From assembly GCA_002427885.1 (NCBI GenBank), contig DIZI01000010.1, positions 493-63,362 of the forward strand: a stretch of 62,870 nt of DNA. Reading direction: 5' to 3'. The stretch comes from Paludibacter sp. UBA6032 (lineage in GTDB: Bacteria; Bacteroidota; Bacteroidia; Bacteroidales; Paludibacteraceae). The notes below the pieces were generated by a model. That model searched no databases. It was given only the letters and a program-made list of their open reading frames with translations, and was not told the origin of the DNA. Position numbers and translations under genes: made by a program. This document shows, one piece after another, positions 1 through 8,489 of this stretch (within the stretch, counting starts at the first letter, position 1; the number at the start of each line of letters is the position of its first letter).

Positions 1-1
1 A

Positions 2-1012
2 GCAATTTCCGGCTCAACTTCCGACATAACGATTTCAGGTTTGACTGCAGGAACGTATAACTACAGCGTAATCAATTCATCCGGTTGTGTTTCTGCATTT
101 ACAGATGATATTGTCATTGCAGCTCAACCACTGACTCCAACTACTCCTACTATTTCAGTCACTCAACCAACTTGTTCACTACCAACAGGAAGTATAACTA
201 TTACAGCTCCAATCGGAAGTGATTTAACTTATAGCATTGGTAGTAATTATCAATCAAGTGTGATTTTTAATGATATTGCAACTGGTACCTATAATGTAAC
301 ATCAAAAAATTCTAGTGGTTGTATTTCTTCTCCGGAGATTTTAACATTTATTACTCCAAGTTGTAATAACATAGATTTAGTTGTAGTAGAAACAATTAAT
401 ACTTCAACTGCAACAATTGGACAAACTGTAGTATTTACAATTGTCGCTAAAAATAATGGCCCGGATAATGCCACCGGAACTTCAGTCACTGTAAAATTAC
501 CAAGCGGTTTTACTTTTTTTTCAACATCAAACACAATCGGTAATTATGATTCGCAAACTGGTTTGTGGACTATAGGAAACATGATTAATGGTGCCAACGA
601 AACCTTAACAATAACGGCAACAGTTAATGCAACCGGGAGCTATTCCATGACTGCCGTAATTAAATGTGATGAAGTTGAAGCTACTCTTGTTAATAATACT
701 TCGACTGCAGAATTAGTACCTATTGAATTTTTTATTCCTGATGCATTTACTCCAAATGGTGATGGTTTTAATGATTTATTTGAAATCAAACACCCGGTTA
801 GCACTAAAATTGAAATCGAGATATTTAATCGCTGGGGCAATTCGGTTTATAAAAGCATCGACTATCAAAATGATTGGGATGGAAAAGGTACTGGTAATTT
901 TTTAGGAAAAGACTTACCGGATGGAACTTATTATTGTAGCTATAAAGAATTAAATGCTTCCTCCGGTGAAATAGTACTTAAAGGTGTAAAATATATAACA
1001 TTACGGCGTTAA
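2..1012 (+). CDS. Secreted repeat protein with gliding-type (type B) T9SS C-terminal domain, 5'-truncated by window edge
   Basis: The reading frame is open from the first bases of the window, so the N-terminus lies outside; the first possible start inside (TTG at 41) is internal. The visible part has SprB-like repeat segments (SSGCVSA, SSGCISS). A DUF11-like beta-sandwich follows (IDLVVVETIN to about VNATGSYSM, visible residues 110-205). The C-terminus is a gliding motility-associated type B sorting domain, recognised by FIPDAFTPNGDGFND, the FNRWG motif and LPDGTYYC. Such proteins are exported by T9SS and held at the cell surface, usually with a PorP/SprF partner, and one is encoded next. The role is probably an adhesin or surface structure. 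The family assignment is confident; the substrate is unknown. Confidence 0.85.
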   Translation, partial: AISGSTSDITISGLTAGTYNYSVINSSGCVSAFTDDIVIAAQPLTPTTPTISVTQPTCSLPTGSITITAPIGSDLTYSIGSNYQSSVIFNDIATGTYNVTSKNSSGCISSPEILTFITPSCNNIDLVVVETINTSTATIGQTVVFTIVAKNNGPDNATGTSVTVKLPSGFTFFSTSNTIGNYDSQTGLWTIGNMINGANETLTITATVNATGSYSMTAVIKCDEVEATLVNNTSTAELVPIEFFIPDAFTPNGDGFNDLFEIKHPVSTKIEIEIFNRWGNSVYKSIDYQNDWDGKGTGNFLGKDLPDGTYYCSYKELNASSGEIVLKGVKYITLRR

Positions 1013-1070
1013 AAGGAAAATTGTTCCTTATTAATGTAATTTGAAAAGTTTTAAAATATAACAGAACCTG

Positions 1071-2030
1071 ATGACAAAGTGTATTATAACAAACTTGCTG
1101 AAAAGGTCTTATCTCTCGAAAATTCGATGGATAATTTTCTTGTGTCTGCTTTTTGTTGTTAATTCACTCAAAGCACAACAAGAACCCATGTTTTCACAGT
1201 ATATGTTTAATTTGATTCATATTAATCCAGCCTACGCCGGAAATCGTGCTACAAATAATATTACTACCTTGTATCGAAAACAATGGATAGGAATTGAAGG
1301 TGCTCCAACAACTGCGTCTTTGTCATGGGATAATCGTGCCGATCAAAGCAATGTTGGATTCGGGGTACAAATTTATAATGATCAATTGGGAATTGAGAAT
1401 ACAACTGGAATTCAGGCATTCTATTCATACCGTATTCCTTTCAAAAAATCTTTTTTATCCTTTGGATTAAGTGGTGGTGTTTTAAATTTCCGAACTACAT
1501 ATTCCGGGTTGTTGACTACTGTAGGTGGTGATCCTGCATTTAAAGAGGATGTCAATGGAGTACTACCGACAGCAGGATTTGGAATTTTATTTGCCACTGA
1601 CAACTGGTATATGAGTCTTTCGGCTCCGGCTTTGTTGAACACAAAAATAAATGCGAATAATGATCAAAGTATTGTAGGCGCAAATAATCATTACTTTCTG
1701 ACAGGTGGATACATTTTCAAAATGTCTGAATTTCTTGTTCTTAAACCATCAGTTTTAATGAAAGCCGTAAAAGGAGCACCTCTCGAATATGATTTCAATA
1801 TGAATGCATGGATTCAGAATATTGTTGGATTAGGTTTCAGTTATCGAACAGGTGATGCATTTGTAGGAATGTTTGAAATTCAGATTACTCCTGAGTTTCG
1901 ACTAGGATATGCTTACGATTACACCATCTCAAATCTTAAACCTTTCAACAAAGGGACACATGAATTAATGGTTAGATATGAATTTTGTACTAAAAAAAAT
2001 CAACGCATTTTATCGCCTCGTTACTATTAA
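1071..2030 (+). CDS. PorP/SprF family T9SS outer-membrane protein
   Basis: 319 residues with an N-terminal signal segment (hydrophobic WIIFLCLLFVV, ending near LKAQ). The family hallmark follows: QQEPMFSQYMFN and NPAYAGN. The rest alternates like an outer-membrane beta-barrel. PorP/SprF proteins are T9SS accessory barrels, and members encoded next to type B CTD proteins are thought to bind that cargo and keep it at the surface. The gene lies 58 bp after the type B CTD gene and its stop codon overlaps the next start (TAATG), indicating translational coupling with the OmpA-type gene. The trio fits a standard Bacteroidota surface-protein cassette. Confidence 0.9.
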   Translation: MTKCIITNLLKRSYLSKIRWIIFLCLLFVVNSLKAQQEPMFSQYMFNLIHINPAYAGNRATNNITTLYRKQWIGIEGAPTTASLSWDNRADQSNVGFGVQIYNDQLGIENTTGIQAFYSYRIPFKKSFLSFGLSGGVLNFRTTYSGLLTTVGGDPAFKEDVNGVLPTAGFGILFATDNWYMSLSAPALLNTKINANNDQSIVGANNHYFLTGGYIFKMSEFLVLKPSVLMKAVKGAPLEYDFNMNAWIQNIVGLGFSYRTGDAFVGMFEIQITPEFRLGYAYDYTISNLKPFNKGTHELMVRYEFCTKKNQRILSPRYY

Positions 2031-4279
2031 TGAATAAAAATGGCTATGCTAAAATGAAACATACAATTATTATAAAAGGAGCTTTGGTAATTTGTTTATT
2101 AATAAACATTGGGTTATCCTATGCCATGACTAATAGTAATAAAACTGAAGAAATAAAGTATAGCATATTATTAACAAAGGCAGACATTGCCTACCAGAAT
2201 TCAAAATTTGCTGTTGCAGCTGAGTATTATGAAAATTATTTGAAGTTTTCCCCTAATTCCCAAAAGGAAATTCTTCCGAAATTAGCCGATTGTTATTGGC
2301 AAATGAGAGAATACGATAGAGCTTTGACGGTTTACATGCTCATCTATAACAGCGTAAATCATTCTGTAAATCAGAAAGATAAAATTAGGATTGCCGAACT
2401 CTATGCACGCAACGGGAAATATAAACAAGCGTCAGAATGGCTAAATGGTGTGGTTGGTTACAGATTGAAGGCAGATGTTTACAATGAATTGGATTCAATA
2501 AATAAAATGAAGCAAGATTCGCTCAAATGGAAAATCGGTTTTCTGAATATCAATTCTTCATACCGGGAATTTTCTCCATTTGTTGCATGTAATACTTTGT
2601 TTTTCAGTAGCAATAAGCCATTTGTTATTAAAAATAGGGCTTATGGATGGGACGGCGATAATTATGTCCGTTTGTGGAAAATCCCGATTCCTGATGTCGA
2701 TAGTATTCCATCACTTTATCATTTGGAATTAAAAAGTTCCAATTCAAAAACTTCGGGAAATATGAACAAAAAGCTTTCAGCTATATATGATTGTGGTGAT
2801 AACAAATCAATGGATAAAACGTATCGTAAATTTATTAAAGAGTCTACAATAAAAGCTGACTTAAACACAATTGGGAAACCCATTGGAGGGCTTGAAAATT
2901 TTAAATTTAATACAGGTGAGATTTCTGTAGATAAAAATAATCATATGTATTTTTCAGCAAATTATCCACAAACCGATATAAAAGGGGTTAACCGAATCTG
3001 TCTTATGGAAGGACTTTATTCGTCATCCGGTATTTCAAAGATAGTCAAATTGCCTTTTGGGGATGCAAACTCCTATTCAGTAATGCACCCGGCTGTTAAT
3101 TCCGAAGGAACAATCCTGGTTTGTACCAGTGATAAAAAAGGGGGTAAAGGAAATTTCGACTTATATTTTTCACAACGTAACGATATCAATCAGCCCTGGG
3201 ATTCACTAAAGGCTCTTGGTGATAATGTTAATACCGTTGGAAATGAAGTTTTCCCGTCTATCACAGCAAATGGTTTCTTGTATTTCAGCAGCGATAATAT
3301 ACCCGGATTAGGAGGGTTGGATATTTTTCGGATTCCTTTGCATGAAGCTATTTCCGGAAATGGAAAAGTCGAACATATAAGTTATCCGATCAATAGTTCC
3401 GCTGATGATTTCGGATGGACAGAACAAGATTCTACAGGTTTAAAAGGTTTTTTTACTTCCGATCGGTTGAACTATAATGATAATATCTATCGTTTTACTT
3501 TTATTCCGGTCAAACTACCGAAACTTCCAAAAAAATCATATTTTGAAGGTTATGTTATTGAAAAACAATCATTAATCCCAATCGCGGGTGCTACCTTATT
3601 TTTATATAATCTCAATAATGATACTGTTTATATTGCCAAAACCGATCAAAATGGTAAGTACTATTTTCCTGTTCTAACAACCAGTAAAGTAATAATTAAA
3701 GCAGTGGATAAAAAATACTTAAGTGATTGTTTATCATCAAATATTAAATACGAACCTCAACCAGAGGACACTATCCAAAATTCTCCCCGAAATTTATTAC
3801 TTGATAAATTTAAGGTTGGGTTTGTCTGGAAGTTAAGTAATATACATTATGACTTTGACAAGTGGAACATTCGCCCGGATGCAATGCCAATTTTAGATAG
3901 TCTTATCATGGTTTTAAATGAACAACCAATTACAGTTGAATTAGGATCTCATACCGATTCGCGTGGTTCGACCAAATATAACCAGAAATTGTCGCAGCAC
4001 CGAGCCGAATCTGCAGTAGCTTACCTTATTCAACATGGAATAAATTCTAAACGAATAACGGCCAAAGGTTATGGTGAATCTCAATTGTTGAATCGTTGTT
4101 CGGACGGAGTCCCATGTAGCGAAGAAGAACATCAGGCAAACCGTCGTACGGAAGTGAAAGTGACCGGCTATACTATTCCTCAAAAAATCACTGTAAATAT
4201 AAATCCTGACAAATATAAAGAAGGAGAGGTTGTCAATATATCTACCTTGCCAAAGAATTATTTTGATGAATGCAGATAA
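2030..4279 (+). CDS. PorE-like OmpA family lipidless periplasmic protein: TPR, PD40 beta-propeller, carboxypeptidase-regulatory-like and OmpA domains
   Basis: 749 residues. A signal segment (residues 9-33, start at M1 or M9) is followed by TPR-like helices (about 48-150), a WD40/PD40 propeller (about 165-515, with blades such as GGKGNFDLYFS and PGLGGLDIFRIP) and a carboxypeptidase-regulatory-like domain (about 527-600). The OmpA C-terminal peptidoglycan-binding domain is at about 605-720, with HYDFDKWNIRP, GSHTDSRG and NQKLSQHRAESAVAYL; the Asp and Arg that contact peptidoglycan are present. The domain order matches Porphyromonas PorE, a T9SS component linking the outer-membrane ring to peptidoglycan. 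The gene is translationally coupled to the PorP/SprF gene. Paralogues are common, so it may serve only this cassette rather than the core secretion machine. No lipobox is evident. Confidence 0.85.
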   Translation: MNKNGYAKMKHTIIIKGALVICLLINIGLSYAMTNSNKTEEIKYSILLTKADIAYQNSKFAVAAEYYENYLKFSPNSQKEILPKLADCYWQMREYDRALTVYMLIYNSVNHSVNQKDKIRIAELYARNGKYKQASEWLNGVVGYRLKADVYNELDSINKMKQDSLKWKIGFLNINSSYREFSPFVACNTLFFSSNKPFVIKNRAYGWDGDNYVRLWKIPIPDVDSIPSLYHLELKSSNSKTSGNMNKKLSAIYDCGDNKSMDKTYRKFIKESTIKADLNTIGKPIGGLENFKFNTGEISVDKNNHMYFSANYPQTDIKGVNRICLMEGLYSSSGISKIVKLPFGDANSYSVMHPAVNSEGTILVCTSDKKGGKGNFDLYFSQRNDINQPWDSLKALGDNVNTVGNEVFPSITANGFLYFSSDNIPGLGGLDIFRIPLHEAISGNGKVEHISYPINSSADDFGWTEQDSTGLKGFFTSDRLNYNDNIYRFTFIPVKLPKLPKKSYFEGYVIEKQSLIPIAGATLFLYNLNNDTVYIAKTDQNGKYYFPVLTTSKVIIKAVDKKYLSDCLSSNIKYEPQPEDTIQNSPRNLLLDKFKVGFVWKLSNIHYDFDKWNIRPDAMPILDSLIMVLNEQPITVELGSHTDSRGSTKYNQKLSQHRAESAVAYLIQHGINSKRITAKGYGESQLLNRCSDGVPCSEEEHQANRRTEVKVTGYTIPQKITVNINPDKYKEGEVVNISTLPKNYFDECR

Positions 4280-4576
4280 ATTATTTGTAATATTTAAATT
4301 TGAAAGCTCATTTATTCATTTTATTTATTATCAAATTAATAGTTCTTTTGATAATGATTTTAAGATATTTGATTATATATCTTTCACTTACTCTATTGAT
4401 TTCATCCTGTAATTCTGCTGCTTGGAATTAAAGATTAATTTCTTTATTGGATTATTTCTTTCCATAGTAAACTGTTTGTGCTAGCATGTAAACTGCTATA
4501 AACCAGTTTCAACCGCATTCGGCACTTCAAATTAACTATAATTATAATTTAGGACAAAAATAAATTTAGAAATATT
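4280..4576. other. Intergenic AT-rich stretch before the rrf2 pair
   Basis: About 300 bases between the OmpA-type gene and the first Rrf2 operator. It is very AT-rich, with no convincing reading frame, no strong GC hairpin and no RNA gene that I can see. Confidence 0.5.
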
Positions 4577-4597
4577 ATGCTATTTGTGGGATAGTAT
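4577..4597. promoter_or_regulatory. Putative Rrf2 operator, site 1 of 4
   Basis: An imperfect inverted repeat ATGCTA-N9-TAGTAT that begins exactly 35 bases before the -7 box of the first rrf2 gene, so it would cover the -33 region. It matches three further copies at 5561, 6099 and 6177 (consensus ATRCTA-N9-TAGYAT). The match is read directly; regulator binding is inferred. Confidence 0.65.
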
Positions 4598-4611
4598 TGG
4601 TATATTTAAGC

Positions 4612-4619
4612 TATATTTG
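4612..4619 (+). promoter_or_regulatory. Bacteroidota -7 promoter element (TATATTTG) of first rrf2
   Basis: TATATTTG fits the TAnnTTTG consensus and lies 20 bases upstream of the ATG at 4639. The same element with the same following bases (CAGAAATATTTC) precedes the second rrf2 gene. Its position rules out the longer upstream start, which would overlap the promoter. Confidence 0.7.
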
Positions 4620-4638
4620 CAGAAATATTTCATTAATC

Positions 4639-5046
4639 ATGAGGATAAATTCAAAGATACGGTACGGTCTAAGAACAATGATTGAAATTGCAAGTACAAC
4701 AGAACTCAATGGTATGTTGCAAAAAGACATTGCAAAGAATCAAAATATTTCACTGAAATACCTTGACCCAATAATATCTGCTTTAAAATTAAAGAATTTA
4801 ATTGCCAATTCCAAAGGTAAAGGGAGTGGTTATATTTTGACACGTCCGACTGAAGATATTAGCATGTTTGATATTTACACTGCCTTTGAACAAATATCCA
4901 TTATTGAATGTATAAATAATTGTGGATTTTGCGAAAGATCTGCTCATGAGTGCAAAGCTAAAAATTATTGGAGCGAGTTTAGAAATGAATTTTGTCAAAT
5001 GTTACAAAAAAGGAGTCTCCAACAAATTATCAATGATAATTATTGA
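4639..5046 (+). CDS. Rrf2 family transcriptional regulator (copy 1)
   Basis: 135 residues from the ATG at 4639. The N-terminal winged helix-turn-helix (residues 1-70) has IRYGLRTMIEIA, the LQKDIAKNQNISLKYLDPII recognition region and KGSGYILTRP. A cysteine cluster lies near residues 91-106 (ECINNCGFCERSAHEC). Rrf2 proteins such as IscR and NsrR use such cysteines to hold an Fe-S cluster that senses iron-sulphur status, NO or redox. The gene sits in tandem with a close paralogue, and each has the same promoter and an operator at identical spacing, which suggests auto-repression. The likely targets are the two rrf2 genes and the yceI-porin block. Family is secure; the signal sensed is unknown. 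Confidence 0.88.
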   Translation: MRINSKIRYGLRTMIEIASTTELNGMLQKDIAKNQNISLKYLDPIISALKLKNLIANSKGKGSGYILTRPTEDISMFDIYTAFEQISIIECINNCGFCERSAHECKAKNYWSEFRNEFCQMLQKRSLQQIINDNY

Positions 5047-5560
5047 TAATGTGATATATGGCTAAACACTGAATTATTCCCGTCTTATTTTAATGTAAAG
5101 ACCGTTTGCAAAATCTAGACTGTAAATTTATTTTTTGATTTTAGATGAATACTATTTTACTATAACATCTTCTTTCTCACACCTTCCAATTTTATACCCA
5201 ATTCCCATCAGATAAACTAATGAAACTGATAAAGAGTATACTCATTTTACCACTCGTAAATATGTAAGATTTCAACCGGCTATTATGAATAATAACTCTT
5301 TTTGTATGGTTAAATATATTTCTTTTTGTTATTATATGACATAAAAAGGCATATAATTTGTGCTGTTTTCTTATAATTCAAACTGAAATAATGACAAAAC
5401 ATAATAATAAATTGTATTTGTGATTAAATACATTTGAAATTATATTTAGATTACTCCTTTATTTGGTGAAGGATATATTTATAAATGAGGTATGTAATGT
5501 AAATATAATTAACAATATCTGTTTAAATAATTTAGAATACTTGATAAATTACAGAAAAAC
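5047..5560. other. Long AT-rich spacer between the two rrf2 genes
   Basis: About 510 bases with no plausible coding frame and no recognisable RNA gene. The only structured part is the operator/promoter unit at its right end. The length is unusual for a tandem duplication and may be decayed sequence. Confidence 0.45.
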
Positions 5561-5581
5561 ATACTACTAAAGTTATAGCAT
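5561..5581. promoter_or_regulatory. Putative Rrf2 operator, site 2 of 4
   Basis: ATACTA-N9-TAGCAT, starting 35 bases before the -7 box of the second rrf2 gene. This is exactly the spacing seen at the first gene. The central part (CTAAAGTTA) closely resembles the site at 6177. Confidence 0.65.
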
Positions 5582-5595
5582 ATATAATTTTGTTT

Positions 5596-5603
5596 TATAT
5601 TTG
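5596..5603 (+). promoter_or_regulatory. -7 promoter element (TATATTTG) of second rrf2
   Basis: TATATTTG followed by CAGAAATATTTC, as upstream of copy 1. It lies 19 bases before the TTG at 5623 and supports that codon as the start. Confidence 0.65.
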
Positions 5604-5622
5604 CAGAAATATTTCTTTAATT

Positions 5623-6066
5623 TTGAGAATCAATACAAAAATACGGTACGGCTTAAGAGCGATGGTTGAGATAGCAAGATCGAATGAACCGAATGGAATT
5701 TTGCAAAAAGATATCGCGAAGAATCAACATATTTCTTTGAAATATTTGGATCCTATCATTTTGGATTTAAAACAAAAAGGCCTGATAGTTAATTCAGGAG
5801 GAAGAGGCAGTGGATATATAATTACCCGTCCTGCTGAAGAAATTACTATGTTGGATATTTACACTGCTTTTGAACAAATTACGATTATTGAATGCATTAG
5901 TAACCCCTGTTATTGTGACCGATCAATGAATAATTGTAAAGGGAGAAGCTACTGGAACGAATTTCGGTCTGAATTTTGTGATATCTTACAAAAAAAGACT
6001 CTCGCTCAAATCATCCATGATACTTATTATGAATGTAACCATGTTGATCCTGTTCAAATAAACTGA
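5623..6066 (+). CDS. Rrf2 family transcriptional regulator (copy 2), probable TTG start
   Basis: 147 residues if translation begins at the TTG at 5623, which aligns with the ATG of copy 1 (LRINTKIRYGLRAMVEIAR against MRINSKIRYGLRTMIEIA). No ATG lies in a position that would keep the helix-turn-helix. The cysteine cluster is NPCYCDRSMNNC preceded by EC. The C-terminus is about twelve residues longer than copy 1. The spacing of cysteines differs (Pro replaces one Asn, one Cys moved), so the two paralogues may hold different clusters or sense different signals. It is followed at once by two operator copies upstream of the yceI gene. Confidence 0.85.
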   Translation: MRINTKIRYGLRAMVEIARSNEPNGILQKDIAKNQHISLKYLDPIILDLKQKGLIVNSGGRGSGYIITRPAEEITMLDIYTAFEQITIIECISNPCYCDRSMNNCKGRSYWNEFRSEFCDILQKKTLAQIIHDTYYECNHVDPVQIN

Positions 6067-6096
6067 TTTTTCAGGAAGTTCTTTTTTTTTGAATGT

Positions 6097-6121
6097 TTAT
6101 ACTATAAGAGTTATAGTATAA
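6097..6121. promoter_or_regulatory. Perfect 11-3-11 palindrome containing Rrf2 operator site 3 of 4
   Basis: TTATACTATAA, a 3-base centre GAG, then TTATAGTATAA: a perfect inverted repeat with 11-base arms. The inner 21 bases (6099-6119) match ATRCTA-N9-TAGYAT. It lies 31 bases after the second rrf2 stop and about 145 bases before the yceI start. Confidence 0.7.
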
Positions 6122-6176
6122 GTATAATACTAAAAAATAATGCTATTTGAATTTGATCTTTTTTTTTAATTCTTGT

Positions 6177-6197
6177 ATGCTACTAATGTTATAGTAT
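6177..6197. promoter_or_regulatory. Putative Rrf2 operator, site 4 of 4
   Basis: ATGCTA-N9-TAGTAT, 66 bases before the yceI start. A weak -7-like element (AGATTTTG, 6209-6216) follows at about the expected distance. Confidence 0.65.
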
Positions 6198-6263
6198 GTA
6201 TATTAATGAGATTTTGAAAAATGGAATAATAGAAATTATAAAACAATTAAATAAAATAAGATT

Positions 6264-6872
6264 ATGACCACTAAACAATTAAAAATGAGTTTGATCTGCC
6301 TGATTTTTGGTATGATGTTCACAACAACTCAAATGAAGGCTCAAGCCTTAAAAATAAATCCCCGTACGTCTACAATGACTATTTTGGGAACTACTAACGT
6401 TCACAATTTTGAAACAAAAGTTACGCAAATCAGCGGAGAGTTGATCATAAATAGTGACAAAAAAGTAGAAAAATTATCCGTACAGATTCCGGTAAAGTCA
6501 ATTAAAAGTGCTGAGAAATTAATGGATACTAAGACTTATGAAGCCTTTAATGCGGAAAAAAATCCAAACATCAGTTTCCAGCTTACTGATGCAACTTCCG
6601 TGAAACTTAGTAGTAAAGAAATTGAAGCTACAGTTATCGGAAACCTGACTATGGCTGGAACGACAAAAAAAATCGTCTTTAAAGCTACTGGTGTAAGTAC
6701 AAAACAGGGATTGTTTGAATTTAAAGGTAGTATTCCTTTAAAGATGACCGATTTTAAAATGAGCCCTCCGACTGCCATGATGGGAATGATGCGGGTAGGT
6801 GATGTAATTACACTAAAATATGATATCTATTTAGAAGGTAATCAGCAAATTAGTGCCTTGTTGGATAAATAA
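6264..6872 (+). CDS. YceI family periplasmic lipocalin-like protein (first of two)
   Basis: 202 residues with a signal peptide (residues 1-26, hydrophobic SLICLIFGMMF, ending near MKAQA). The YceI-type body shows the expected pattern: TILGTTNVHNFETKV, IPVKSIKSAEKLMDTKTYEAFNAEKNPNI, GNLTMAGTTKKI and a closing TDFKMSPPTAMMGMMRVGD. YceI proteins form a beta-barrel that binds isoprenoid-type lipids and are often tied to stress or respiratory-chain quinone biology. Two copies of the Rrf2 operator precede the gene and a porin and a second YceI follow, so a redox- or Fe-S-responsive role is inferred. The ligand is unknown. Confidence 0.88.
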   Translation: MTTKQLKMSLICLIFGMMFTTTQMKAQALKINPRTSTMTILGTTNVHNFETKVTQISGELIINSDKKVEKLSVQIPVKSIKSAEKLMDTKTYEAFNAEKNPNISFQLTDATSVKLSSKEIEATVIGNLTMAGTTKKIVFKATGVSTKQGLFEFKGSIPLKMTDFKMSPPTAMMGMMRVGDVITLKYDIYLEGNQQISALLDK

Positions 6873-6992
6873 CAGATCTATTAAAATTGATTTCAAAGCA
6901 CTTTTGGACGATGCAAACGATCAAGAGGGTGGATAATTACATTTAAATTAATAAAAATAAAAAATCATTATTAACAAAATTATCAGAAAAAA

Positions 6993-8411
6993 ATGAAAAA
7001 AACTATTCTTACCGTAGTTGCTGCTGTTTTTATGAGCAGCGTTGCTTTTGCTCAATTACGTGCAACTGACCAGACCGGAGTTAATGTATTTGAGACTCCA
7101 AAAACAGACATTGAATTTAAAGGCCCGAGTGTAGGATTTGGCGGATCTTTTTCAATGCCTTATACCATGCTAACAAATAGCAATTCAGTTACTGATCAAA
7201 ATCCAGCAACAAATACACAGGCTCTTTTCAAAAATGCTCCTAACTTCGGTTTGTCAATGGCTAATTTATACATCAACAGTTATTTGGCCGATGGTGTTAC
7301 TTTACAGGTTACATTGTATTTAGCATCAAAACATCATAATGAAACATGGGTAAAAGGTGGTTATGTTCAATTCGATAAATTACCATTTTTGAAATTGGAT
7401 TTATTGGACAATATCATGAAATATACTACTATTAAAATGGGTCAAATGGACGTAAACTACGGTGATGCTCATTTCCGTCGTTCAGATGGTGGTAATGCAA
7501 TTTACAATCCATTTATGGATAACTATATCATGGATGAGTTTGCAACTGAAATTGGTGCAGAAGCTGATGTAAACTACAATGGAATTATCGGATCTTTATC
7601 TGTAACAGATGGTCAGTTAAATCCTAACCTGGCTGTTATTGACACTACAGTGGCTGCTAACAAATATTCTAACGGTATCAAAAACCCGGCATTTATTGCA
7701 AAATTGGGTTACGACAAACAATTTAATGATAAATTCCGCGCCCGTTTAACTGGTTCAGTTTATACTACAGCCGGTTCAGGCTCTAATACATTGTTTGGTG
7801 GTGACCGTACCGGTTCTAACTATACTGCTATTATGTACAATGCTGCTCCTGGTACTACAACTGCATTTGGTGGTCGTTACAATCCGGGTTTGTCAGATAG
7901 ATTGACTACTTTTATGGGTAACTTATTTTTGAAATATAACCTGACTGATGGCCTTGCAGTTGAATCATTTACCACTTTAGAGGCTGCAAGTGGTGCTAAA
8001 GCATCTGAAGCAACCAATAGAACCGCAAATCAATTTGCTACTGACCTTGTATTACGTTTAGGAAAATCAGAACAATTCTTTGTAGGTGCTCGTTTCAACA
8101 CGGTTACCGCAGATGTTGCTTCTGTTTACATTCCAGAAGTAGTCGGTGTAACTGCTGTGCCGTTTACATTAAATCCAGCTACGGGTGCTATTGTAGGGAA
8201 AAAAGGTATTACTGCGGTACCTGCATCAACAATACCTGGATATTCTATCGGAATTAATCGTTTAGCTATAAGTGCAGGTTGGTACGTTACAAAAAACATT
8301 ATGGCAAAAGTTGAATATGTAAACCAAACATATACCGGATTCCCTGCTGAAACAATTAATGCTGGTGCAGAATTCCACGGATTAAGTGCTGAAGCCGTTC
8401 TTTCGTTTTAA
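6993..8411 (+). CDS. Outer-membrane beta-barrel porin-like protein
   Basis: 472 residues with a clear signal peptide (MKKTILTVVAAVFMSSVAFAQ, cleavage after AFA). The body is rich in alternating Gly/Asn/aromatic strands and ends in Phe (EAVLSF), as expected for an outer-membrane barrel. DVNYGDAHFRRSDGG and the FFVGARFN and MAKVEYVNQTY strands resemble DcaP- or phosphate-selective-porin-like families, but I cannot assign a substrate. The gene lies 120 bases after the first yceI gene with no terminator between, and a strong terminator follows, so the two are probably co-transcribed. Confidence 0.75.
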   Translation: MKKTILTVVAAVFMSSVAFAQLRATDQTGVNVFETPKTDIEFKGPSVGFGGSFSMPYTMLTNSNSVTDQNPATNTQALFKNAPNFGLSMANLYINSYLADGVTLQVTLYLASKHHNETWVKGGYVQFDKLPFLKLDLLDNIMKYTTIKMGQMDVNYGDAHFRRSDGGNAIYNPFMDNYIMDEFATEIGAEADVNYNGIIGSLSVTDGQLNPNLAVIDTTVAANKYSNGIKNPAFIAKLGYDKQFNDKFRARLTGSVYTTAGSGSNTLFGGDRTGSNYTAIMYNAAPGTTTAFGGRYNPGLSDRLTTFMGNLFLKYNLTDGLAVESFTTLEAASGAKASEATNRTANQFATDLVLRLGKSEQFFVGARFNTVTADVASVYIPEVVGVTAVPFTLNPATGAIVGKKGITAVPASTIPGYSIGINRLAISAGWYVTKNIMAKVEYVNQTYTGFPAETINAGAEFHGLSAEAVLSF

Positions 8412-8431
8412 TAAATTGTTTTAATAATTAT

Positions 8432-8466
8432 GGCCGGTAAGAACATGTTTCTTACCGGTTTTTTTG
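8432..8466 (+). terminator. Rho-independent terminator after the porin gene
   Basis: CCGGTAAGAA and TTCTTACCGG arms around a short loop, followed by seven T residues. It ends the rrf2-yceI-porin transcription unit and overlaps the apparent long start of the next frame, which supports the ATG at 8490 for that gene. Confidence 0.88.
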
Positions 8467-8477
8467 TAAATAAATTC

Positions 8478-8485
8478 TATCTTTG
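8478..8485 (+). promoter_or_regulatory. -7 promoter element (TATCTTTG) of the second yceI gene
   Basis: TATCTTTG matches TAnnTTTG and sits only 5 bases before the ATG at 8490, so the transcript would be nearly leaderless. No good -33 TTG is visible at the usual spacing. Confidence 0.5.
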
Positions 8486-8489
8486 CGTT

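Noticed and set aside
4230..4412. 60-codon frame after the OmpA-type gene
   Set aside because: It overlaps the end of a secure gene and continues into AT-rich non-coding DNA with no motif or promoter.
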